From Acidobacterium sp. (lineage in GTDB: Bacteria > Acidobacteriota > Terriglobia > Terriglobales > Acidobacteriaceae): DNA of 6,226 bases. Positions 1 to 5,918 of this stretch are shown here, piece after piece. The stretch is from positions 31,553-37,778 of the forward strand of contig PMAM01000097.1 in NCBI GenBank assembly GCA_003152595.1, given 5' to 3'. The notes under the pieces are model-generated. The model ran no database searches, was not told where the DNA came from, and saw nothing but the letters and a program-made list of their open reading frames with translations. Every line of letters begins with the position of its first letter. Position 1 is the stretch's first letter. A program made the translations under genes and the position numbers.

Positions 1-310
1 TCGATCCCGTCCCTGGCCACCACTAAGACGTGCGACGCTCCCCTGTGAAGTCCAGTTCTCGTCAGTAATCTCTTATTTTCTCAGTGTGCCTGAGGGTCGA
101 GTTGCGCGACGAGGAAAGCTGCTTTGACCACGCAGTGATTTGTTCGCCGCTCTGTGAGAATCAATCCGTCAAAGCGTTTGCATTGCGGGAACGTTCCGAA
201 CGTCCGGGGTGACGCAAAGGCACCGGGAAGTCGCTCTTCGCACCCCTCACTTCCAACAAGGGCGCGGTCACTTCCCAGTTGAGGCGGAAACAATACGATA
301 CGCCGCTGCC
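1..310. other. Upstream region without a supportable gene
   Basis: I see no convincing coding region here. All three + frames reach a stop within about the first 130 bases, and the short minus-strand frames (60-70 codons) have no recognisable motifs or ribosome binding sites. The stretch holds a 10-bp palindrome, GGAACGTTCC, at 188-197; the direct repeat TCACTTCC at 247-254 and 268-275, starts 21 bp apart; and several short self-complementary stretches between 204 and 276. A pyrimidine-rich tract near 67-82 has no clear hairpin before it, so I do not call a terminator. The region most likely serves as the upstream control region of the receptor gene, or separates it from a gene to the left of the window. 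Confidence 0.5.
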
Positions 311-339
311 TTGACAGCGGGCTGATTTCGGGTTAAAAG
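311..339 (+). promoter_or_regulatory. Predicted sigma70-type promoter of the receptor-hydrolase unit
   Basis: A perfect -35 hexamer TTGACA lies at 311-316. A spacer of exactly 17 bp follows, then TAAAAG at 334-339, which matches four of six bases of the TATAAT -10 consensus. The predicted transcription start is near 345-347, giving a leader of about 58 nt before the ATG at 404. It is the only good promoter match I found upstream of the receptor gene. The start sits at the left edge of an inverted repeat (346-381), consistent with regulation at this site. Confidence 0.6.
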
Positions 340-340
340 G

Positions 341-381
341 ACTCAATACGAAATAATGTGAAATAACTCAATATTTCGTAT
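341..381. repeat. Inverted and direct repeat cluster, candidate operator or leader hairpin
   Basis: ATACGAAATA at 346-355 is a perfect inverted repeat of TATTTCGTAT at 372-381, with a 16-nt loop. Two direct repeats are interleaved with it: ACTCAATA at 341-348 and 366-373, and GAAATAA at 350-356 and 360-366, the latter exactly 10 bp apart, about one helical turn. The cluster is AT-rich in an otherwise GC-rich region and lies just after the predicted -10 box and before the ribosome binding site. A repressor site at the transcription start is the simplest reading. An RNA hairpin at the 5' end of the message is the alternative. No particular regulator family can be named from the sequence. Confidence 0.5.
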
Positions 382-391
382 GCAATCGTCT

Positions 392-396
392 GGAGA
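392..396 (+). promoter_or_regulatory. Ribosome binding site deciding the receptor start
   Basis: GGAGA lies 7 nt before the ATG at 404. The in-frame ATG at 380 falls inside the right arm of the inverted repeat and has no Shine-Dalgarno sequence. Starting at 404 also gives a clean signal peptide (MRKSSSL...), so 404 is the better start. Confidence 0.7.
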
Positions 397-403
397 CGCC
401 ATC

Positions 404-712
404 ATGCGCAAGTCCTCATCTCTCGCATGTGCAGTTGTGTTGGCCATGCTGGTTTGGCTGTATCCGGCTCGGGCGCAATCGACGAATGAAGCGGTGCTGG
501 CCGGAACCATCAGCGACGCCAGCGGCGCGGTCATTCCGGGTGCAACGGTGACGCTGACCAACATCGGGACCAACATCGCGCGCAAGACGCAGACCAACGG
601 CGAGGGTGCGTACTCCTTCCGGGCGTTGCCCCCGGCAGCGTACAAGATGCTGATTGAGGCGGTGGGGTTCGGGACCGTGGAGCAGAACAATATTGTTCTG
701 ACGGTGAACTAG
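404..712 (+). CDS. N-terminal receptor fragment: signal peptide plus carboxypeptidase-regulatory-like domain
   Basis: As written this encodes 102 residues. The N-terminus is a classic Sec signal: basic MRK, a hydrophobic core LACAVVLAMLVWL, then ARA before Gln, giving a predicted cleavage site after ARA. The rest is a carboxypeptidase-regulatory-like (CarboxypepD_reg) beta-sandwich, with the typical signatures AGTISDASGAVIPGATVTLTN, GAYSFRALPPAAY and GFGTVEQNN. The fragment stops at LTVN, before the last strand of the fold (EATLNTTLRP follows in frame after the TAG). It would be exported to the periplasm but has no membrane anchor, plug or barrel, so on its own it is probably unstable or without function. 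An extended start at 380 is possible but has no ribosome binding site. Confidence 0.7.
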   Translation: MRKSSSLACAVVLAMLVWLYPARAQSTNEAVLAGTISDASGAVIPGATVTLTNIGTNIARKTQTNGEGAYSFRALPPAAYKMLIEAVGFGTVEQNNIVLTVN

Positions 713-716
713 GAGG
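711..716 (+). promoter_or_regulatory. AGGAGG overlapping the premature stop, possible reinitiation site
   Basis: The last two bases of the TAG stop begin a perfect AGGAGG, placed 5 nt before an in-frame CTG at 722. The next conventional start, GTG at 761, has no Shine-Dalgarno sequence of its own. The wild-type CAG would also have given AGGAGG, so the motif could be chance. It matters because it could let ribosomes restart on the barrel half. Confidence 0.3.
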
Positions 717-760
717 CGACGCTGAACACGACCCTGCGGCCGGCGTCCGCTTCAACGAAT

Positions 761-3700
761 GTGACCGTCCACGCCATTCCGGTGCTGCTGGACTCAGAGG
801 ACGCGACGCTGGGCACCGATGTGAGCAGCAAGTATCTGGTGCAGATTCCGCTGATCAATCGAGATTCGTTTGGCCTGACGTTTCTGGCCGGTGGTGTGAC
901 GGAGACGACGGGATCGGGCACCCAGGATTCGTATCCCAGCGGGACCAATTTTGTTTCGAACGGGCAGCGGAATGCGACGGCGGATATCCGCCTGGATGGC
1001 GATCTGTTGAGCGCGCCGGAGCAGGGCGAGGGCGGCACAACGAATGTGTACTATCAGCCCTCGGTGGAGGCTCTGCAGGAATTCAAAGTAGAGAACAACA
1101 GTTTTTCCGCGGAATACGGGAATAACGGCGGCACCGTTGTGAATACGGTGATGAAGTCCGGGACCAACGAAATCCATGGCAGCGGGTGGTGGTATGGGCA
1201 GCGCTCCACATTCGACGCGCGGGACTTCTTCAACACCGGAGCGGTGCCGGACCACCAGCAGGATCAGTATGGGTTCACGGTGGGGGGACCGATCCGCAGG
1301 GACAAGGCATTTTTCTTCGGGGATCTGTCGATCGTGCGCGACCGGGAGCCGGTGAACATTGTGGCGACGGTGCCCACCGATCTGGAACGCAACGGCGATT
1401 ATTCGCAGACGATGACCTACGACCCGAACGGCAACCTGGTGCTGAACCAGATCTTCGATCCGTTCCAACCGGACGCGGACGGCAACCGGCCGGCATATCA
1501 GGGCAACATGATTCCTCAGACCGAATGGGACAAAGTAGGGCAGGCCATTCTGAATCTGTATCCCAAGGCGAACACGGCGGGCGATCCGGGAGTGGGAACG
1601 AACAATTTCCGCGAGGTGGTGCTGGCGGCGTCGAACAGCCAGCAGTTCGACATCAAGATCGACCAGAACTTCAGCCAGCGCTCGCGGGTGAGCGCGCGCT
1701 ACAGCTATCAACATAATGATGGGAATACGCCCGGCGTTTTCACCGATGACATCTTCAACGACGGGATCAATTACACGGGCGATTTCTACAACGACGGGCT
1801 GGAATACACATTTTCGCCGACGGCGAACACGCTGTGGGTGAGCCGCTTCGGGATCGATCGCGTGTCGCAGCCGTCGTTCTCGAAGACGCCGGACCCGACG
1901 AGCATCGGCTTCCCATCGTATCTGGACAGCGCCAACGGCATCCGGCGCATGCCGTCGATCCTGCCCAACAGCTATGGGGACTACTCGCGGTTCACGCCGC
2001 TGTACAGCCAGTGCTGCGTGGATACGCAATTCGCGCACACGCTGCTGAATTACTCGTCGGCCTTCTCGTGGACGCACCGGCAGCATAACTTCAAATTCGG
2101 CATGGAGCAGCGGATTTTCTACAACAACTTCGATCAGCCGAATTATCCGACGGGATACTTCAGCTTCGATCCGACGGTGACGGCGTCGACGCCCTACGAT
2201 ACGCAGGGCGGCGTGGAGGGCAACTCGTTCGCGAATATTCTGATCGGCTATGGAGACGCGGGGGGCATCAACGTGCAGCCGGCCGTGGCGGAGATGTCGC
2301 GCGAGACAGCGTTCTTCGCGCAGGACAGCTGGCACGCGACGCGGAACCTGACACTGAACCTGGGGGTGCGGTACGAGTGGAGCACGCCGTATTCGGAACG
2401 CCACAATTACAGCCAGTTCAGCGATTTTACGGGGAGCAGCGGGGTCGGGATTCCAGGGCTGAGCACAGATCTGACGGGGACGACGGTCTTCGCGAGCGGC
2501 AGCATGCGGACGCTTGCGGTCGACCGTAACAACGTTGCGCCGCGGCTGAGCTTTGCGTGGCAGGTGAAGCCCAATACGGTGGTGCGCGGCGGCGCGGGCA
2601 TCTACTACGGGTTGAATGTCGCGACGAACTACCAGTACGCGGGACCGGCGTTCGCCGCGAGTCCGGCGGTGTTCTTCACGCGCGATGGATACCAAACCCG
2701 CTATGCCACGCTGGAGAATCCGTTCCCAGCGGGCATTGAGCAGCCGGAGGGAACGAAGTATGGCAAGCTGGCGGACTGGGGTCTGGCTGACGCTAACAAT
2801 CTGGACCTGGAACCGGCGCGGAATGCGGAGATTTACCAGTGGAATCTCGGAGTGCAGCAGGCGCTTCCGTGGAAGGTTGTGCTGGGCATCGATTATTCGG
2901 CAAACCGGTCGACGCATCTGCCATGGGGCGGTTACAGCAGCACGAGCAACCGCAATTTTATCCCCTCCAATATTCGTGAGCAGTACACGAGCGACCAGTT
3001 GAACGGCCTGGTGGACAACCCGTTCCAGCCGATGTTCAGCGGTCCCGGCGCGATTTTCAACGAGCCGGAGTCGCGCTATGGAGACGATCAGCTGCCACTC
3101 ATCAATCTGCTGCGGCCGTATCCGCAGTTCGATGGGGTCTTTGAAGGATTGCCGAAGCTGGCGGCCAGTTCCTGGTACAACGCGCTCCAGGTGCGTTTTC
3201 AGAAGCGCGAAAGCCAGTATCTGTCCTTCGAAGGCAATTACACGTGGTCGAAATCGGAAGACGATTCTTCGGTGGGGTTCAACGCCTTTGTCGGATATCT
3301 GAACACCGGCAATCCTCAGGAGCTGGACAATCTGAAAGCGGAATGGTCGATCAGCGCCAACGACGCGACGAATCGTCTGGTGGCTGCGGTGGTGGCCGAT
3401 TCTCCGATTGGACGCGGCAAGCTGATCGGATCGAACATGAATCGGGTGCTCGACGACATCGTGGGCGGCTGGCAGGGGTCGACGTTGATGACCTATCAGA
3501 CCGGGACGCCGATGCCGATTACGATGGGCAGCCCACGGCTTGCCGACGGCAATCAACGGCCCGATGTGGTGTGCGCGCAGGTGAAGACGGGCATCAGCAT
3601 GCACAACGCGGCCTACACACAGCAGCCGTACCTGAACTCGAATTGCTTCGCGGATCCGGGCGATCAGCAGGCGGGCAATGCGCCACGTTACTTCTCGAAC

Positions 3701-3928
3701 ATTCGCGGCGACAGCATTCGCAACTTCGACGTCTCGTTTATGAAGTCCGCGACTCTGCCGCGCGAAAGCCGGGTGGAGTTTCACGTGGACCTGTTCAACT
3801 TCACCAACACGCCGCGCTTTGCGTTTCCGGACTTCGGGTTCGAGGATTCAACCTTTGGCATTGTGAGCTCGACGGCTGCCGGATACATCCCGCGGCATCT
3901 GCAGTTCGGCGCGCGCTACCAGTTCTAA
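761..3928 (+). CDS. C-terminal receptor fragment: TonB-dependent receptor plug and beta-barrel
   Basis: This open frame of 1055 residues starts at GTG 761, or possibly CTG 722, and is in the same frame as the fragment ending at 712. It carries the complete plug domain (from ATLGTDVSSKYLVQIPLINR through FSAEYGNNGGTVVNTVMKSG) and the whole beta-barrel. Late-barrel family signatures are visible: FAQDSWHATRNLTLNLGVRYEWSTP is split by me as FAQDSWHATRNLTLNLG and VRYEWSTP, followed by PRLSFAWQV, YQWNLGVQQ, VEFHVDLFNFTNTPRF and the terminal Phe used as a barrel-assembly signal. Mature cysteines number four: two adjacent (2012-2017) and one each at 3572 and 3644. Without the upstream fragment it has no signal peptide, so it could not reach the outer membrane. 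Automated annotation would likely list it as a separate TonB-dependent receptor. I regard it as part of the interrupted gene. Confidence 0.75.
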   Translation: MTVHAIPVLLDSEDATLGTDVSSKYLVQIPLINRDSFGLTFLAGGVTETTGSGTQDSYPSGTNFVSNGQRNATADIRLDGDLLSAPEQGEGGTTNVYYQPSVEALQEFKVENNSFSAEYGNNGGTVVNTVMKSGTNEIHGSGWWYGQRSTFDARDFFNTGAVPDHQQDQYGFTVGGPIRRDKAFFFGDLSIVRDREPVNIVATVPTDLERNGDYSQTMTYDPNGNLVLNQIFDPFQPDADGNRPAYQGNMIPQTEWDKVGQAILNLYPKANTAGDPGVGTNNFREVVLAASNSQQFDIKIDQNFSQRSRVSARYSYQHNDGNTPGVFTDDIFNDGINYTGDFYNDGLEYTFSPTANTLWVSRFGIDRVSQPSFSKTPDPTSIGFPSYLDSANGIRRMPSILPNSYGDYSRFTPLYSQCCVDTQFAHTLLNYSSAFSWTHRQHNFKFGMEQRIFYNNFDQPNYPTGYFSFDPTVTASTPYDTQGGVEGNSFANILIGYGDAGGINVQPAVAEMSRETAFFAQDSWHATRNLTLNLGVRYEWSTPYSERHNYSQFSDFTGSSGVGIPGLSTDLTGTTVFASGSMRTLAVDRNNVAPRLSFAWQVKPNTVVRGGAGIYYGLNVATNYQYAGPAFAASPAVFFTRDGYQTRYATLENPFPAGIEQPEGTKYGKLADWGLADANNLDLEPARNAEIYQWNLGVQQALPWKVVLGIDYSANRSTHLPWGGYSSTSNRNFIPSNIREQYTSDQLNGLVDNPFQPMFSGPGAIFNEPESRYGDDQLPLINLLRPYPQFDGVFEGLPKLAASSWYNALQVRFQKRESQYLSFEGNYTWSKSEDDSSVGFNAFVGYLNTGNPQELDNLKAEWSISANDATNRLVAAVVADSPIGRGKLIGSNMNRVLDDIVGGWQGSTLMTYQTGTPMPITMGSPRLADGNQRPDVVCAQVKTGISMHNAAYTQQPYLNSNCFADPGDQQAGNAPRYFSNIRGDSIRNFDVSFMKSATLPRESRVEFHVDLFNFTNTPRFAFPDFGFEDSTFGIVSSTAAGYIPRHLQFGARYQF

Positions 3929-3933
3929 ACGGT

Positions 3934-3968
3934 GCGGGGGCTGGGCCTGCCCCGCTCGCGTTCTTTCT
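3934..3968 (+). terminator. Weak hairpin with T-rich tail between receptor and hydrolase genes
   Basis: GCGGGG at 3934-3939 can pair with CCCCGC at 3950-3955 across a 10-nt loop. A broken T-rich tract, TTCTTTCT, follows at 3961-3968, five bases after the stem. This begins 5 nt after the receptor stop. The tail is too far from the stem and interrupted by C, so it is at best a weak or partial terminator. It could also be an mRNA stability element that lowers hydrolase expression relative to the receptor. Confidence 0.25.
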
Positions 3969-3974
3969 GTCTCC

Positions 3975-3980
3975 GGGGAG
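3975..3980 (+). promoter_or_regulatory. Ribosome binding site deciding the hydrolase start
   Basis: GGGGAG lies 5 nt before ATG 3986. The frame is open up to GTG 3932, but that start lacks a Shine-Dalgarno sequence and would place an Arg- and Gly-rich stretch ahead of the signal peptide. ATG 3986 is preferred. Confidence 0.65.
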
Positions 3981-3985
3981 TCCGT

Positions 3986-5902
3986 ATGCCATCTTCCTTC
4001 GCATCCGTTCGTTCGATTGCTCTGGTTGCCGCGCTGGGATTCGCCGGTGCGGCGTTTGCTTTAGCGCAGCAGTTTGACGGGCCTGGCCGCGAGTGGATGC
4101 GGAAGGTGCGGATTGCGGCGTATCCGCTGACGCCTACCAATGCCGAGGAGATCGTCCGCCAGGCGCAGGCGAGCGGCGTCTACGGCATCGAAGTGGATAA
4201 CGATATACCGGGGCGCTACGAGAGCCTGCTCGACCCTGCTGAAAAGCTGGAGGCGATCCAGCGCGTGGCGACAGCAGCGCATCGCGTGGGGAACAAGGCC
4301 TACGTCTACGTTGCCGGACTGGAGTGCATCTCGAAAGACGCGGACGGTCCGCACACGCTGGCGAAGGAGCATCCTGAGTGGCTGCAGCGCAAGATCAGCG
4401 GGGAGCCGGCGATATTTGGAGCAAAGTCGGCGTTCTGGATCCAGCCCGGCGAAGAGGATGTGTGGGTGAGCCCCTATGCCGAACCGTGGCGAACCCTCTA
4501 CATGCAGCGGGTGCGGCAGATTGCGGGTACAGGGATCGACGGGATTTATGTGGACATTCCGTACTGGATGACGCACTTCACGGGATGGGAAGACAGCTGG
4601 GCCAGTTTCGACGATGCTACGGTTGCGGCTTTTCGCAAAGAGACAGGGCTGGATGCGCGCAAGGATATTCATCTCGGCGATCCGGAAGATCCGGGCTTTC
4701 GCAAATGGATTGACTTCCGGATCCGCACCATCGACGATTTTCTGGCGGAGATTCGGCGGAATGCGGTAGCGGTAAATCCTGACTTTGCGCTGATTCCGGA
4801 GATTTATCCGGGGATTGAAGAGGCGGCGCCGCGTGTGGGCGCGGATGTTTATCAGCTTTACCCGATCGTGGATGCGATTGCGCACGAGTATGAATTTGGC
4901 GACGGCGATGATCACACCGCTGCATCGCGCACACCCTTCGACTGGTTCATGTATCAGGCGGGCATGCGGAGCTTCCGCGCTTTTGCGGGTGAAAAGAAGC
5001 CGACGTGGATTCTGAACTACTCGTGGGACGGTGCGCCGCATGTGCAGCCGCGCGAGGCGATGCTGACGCTGGCCAGCTCCGAGCTGATGGCGGGGGCGAA
5101 CGTGTGGGATGCGAGTGGTCACGTCATGTCCGGGTCGAACGACATGCCGACGCGGACGGAGATCTTTCACTGGATCACAGCGCACGAGGACATATTCGGC
5201 GCGATTCGGCAGCCAGTGGGCGCGACGGGCGTGTATTTCTCCGATGAGACGAGGAACTACTATCCGGCGGAGTTCGTCGCGTCGTATCGCGGCGTCCTGC
5301 TGATGCTGCTGCAGAATCACGTCCAGTTCCGGATTGTCACGCCGAGGACGCTGGAGCACTTCGACGGCAAGGTGCTGGTACTGCCGGATGTGCGAGTTCT
5401 GAGTGATGAGGAGGCGGCGGGGGTGCGGCGGTTTGCTGCGCGGGGTGGGCGGGTGGTTCTGACCGGCAACGCGGATCATCGGCTGGACGCCATGAAAGAT
5501 GCGACGCGGTTTCCGGATCGTCCCGAGGTCCGCTTTCTGAATCGCGCGCAGAAGGATTTTTACGCGTCGGATCCGGCGAGTGAGCCGGCGTTGCTGCAGG
5601 CCATGACCACGGAGACCGATGTGCGGGTCGAGGCGTCAGGGAATGTGGTGGCACATGAGGCGCTGCTGGGCGGCCGGACGTATCTGTTCCTGGCGAATTT
5701 CTCCGGATTGCAGGCGGGCCAGAATGAAACGCCCGCGGCACAGAGCGACGTCCGCATTACGGCCAGGGCGAAGCTCGGCCACACACTGCACGTGCTGCCG
5801 TTCCTCGGGACTGAAACAGTTGTGGAGGGCAAGGCCGCCGGGGCAAGCGTCGAGTTCAACCTGCCTCCGCTGGAACGGGGCGCGGTGGTCTGGTTCCAGT
5901 AG
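3986..5902 (+). CDS. Exported TIM-barrel glycoside-hydrolase-like protein with amidotransferase-like domain
   Basis: The 638-residue product begins with a Sec signal peptide (SVRSIALVAALGFAGAAFALA, cut before QQF near residue 27). It has no lipobox Cys, so it is probably periplasmic or secreted. Residues about 40-400 resemble a glycoside-hydrolase TIM barrel: IEVDND, AYVYVAGLE, GIDGIYVDIPYW (Asp190) at the usual position of a catalytic strand, FALIPEIYPG (Glu272), DVYQLYP and TWILNYSWDG. Asp190 and Glu272 are candidate catalytic residues by inference only. Residues about 415-497 (GVYFSDETRNYYP; VLVLPDVRVLSDEEAAGVRR; GGRVVLTG) look like the class-I amidotransferase-like trimerisation domain seen in GH42 beta-galactosidases, without a nucleophilic Cys. 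A beta-rich C-terminal domain of about 95 residues follows. It lies 57 bp after the receptor and is probably co-transcribed. The GH family and substrate are not assignable from sequence reading. Confidence 0.75.
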   Translation: MPSSFASVRSIALVAALGFAGAAFALAQQFDGPGREWMRKVRIAAYPLTPTNAEEIVRQAQASGVYGIEVDNDIPGRYESLLDPAEKLEAIQRVATAAHRVGNKAYVYVAGLECISKDADGPHTLAKEHPEWLQRKISGEPAIFGAKSAFWIQPGEEDVWVSPYAEPWRTLYMQRVRQIAGTGIDGIYVDIPYWMTHFTGWEDSWASFDDATVAAFRKETGLDARKDIHLGDPEDPGFRKWIDFRIRTIDDFLAEIRRNAVAVNPDFALIPEIYPGIEEAAPRVGADVYQLYPIVDAIAHEYEFGDGDDHTAASRTPFDWFMYQAGMRSFRAFAGEKKPTWILNYSWDGAPHVQPREAMLTLASSELMAGANVWDASGHVMSGSNDMPTRTEIFHWITAHEDIFGAIRQPVGATGVYFSDETRNYYPAEFVASYRGVLLMLLQNHVQFRIVTPRTLEHFDGKVLVLPDVRVLSDEEAAGVRRFAARGGRVVLTGNADHRLDAMKDATRFPDRPEVRFLNRAQKDFYASDPASEPALLQAMTTETDVRVEASGNVVAHEALLGGRTYLFLANFSGLQAGQNETPAAQSDVRITARAKLGHTLHVLPFLGTETVVEGKAAGASVEFNLPPLERGAVVWFQ

Positions 5903-5918
5903 GCCCGGACGGAAACAG

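Larger units (their letters stand above)
404..3928 (+). pseudogene. Oar-like TonB-dependent outer-membrane receptor interrupted by in-frame TAG
   Basis: Read through one TAG at 710-712 (codon 103), this is a single frame of 1175 codons including the final TAA, a normal size for the Oar-like receptors of Acidobacteria. In order it shows a signal peptide (codons 1 to about 25), a carboxypeptidase-regulatory-like Ig-fold domain (about 30-115), a possible TonB-box-like stretch (STNVTV), a plug domain (about 130-275) with the family hallmarks VEALQEFKV, FSAEYGNNGGTVVN and KSGTNEIHG, and a large beta-barrel ending in the aromatic GARYQF. Family members usually have Gln where the stop lies (LTVNQxATLN), so one CAG to TAG change explains it. 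No other frameshift or stop is present, so the lesion is recent, a sequencing error, or tolerated. Role by family: TonB-energised import of large ligands, often glycans. The ligand is unknown. Confidence 0.8.

Noticed and set aside
81..346. Short minus-strand frames upstream of the receptor that could be a divergent gene
   Set aside because: They have no ribosome binding site, no recognisable domain and no codon pattern like the real genes. They also overlap each other and the promoter.
710..712. TAG read as an amino acid genome-wide (recoding, including pyrrolysine)
   Set aside because: TAG is the terminator of the hydrolase gene at 5900-5902, and the family residue at this site is Gln, one base change from TAG.
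794..3784. Very long (996-codon) open frame on the minus strand opposite the receptor
   Set aside because: Its codons align exactly with the sense codons, so antisense stops would need TTA, CTA or TCA on the sense strand. These are avoided here because of GC-rich codon use. The translation is low-complexity and rich in Arg, His and Ile, with no motifs.
3932..3985. GTG at 3932 as the hydrolase start
   Set aside because: No Shine-Dalgarno sequence; it would add 18 residues ahead of a good signal peptide, while ATG 3986 has GGGGAG at 5-nt spacing.
4061..5479. Long (472-codon) minus-strand open frame opposite the hydrolase
   Set aside because: Same codon-aligned shadow effect; the sense strand has a clear signal peptide, ribosome binding site and domain pattern.
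5888..5910. Possible terminator hairpin GTCTGG / CCGGAC at the convergent junction
   Set aside because: It overlaps the hydrolase stop, needs a G-U pair, has an 11-nt loop, and has no T-run on either strand.
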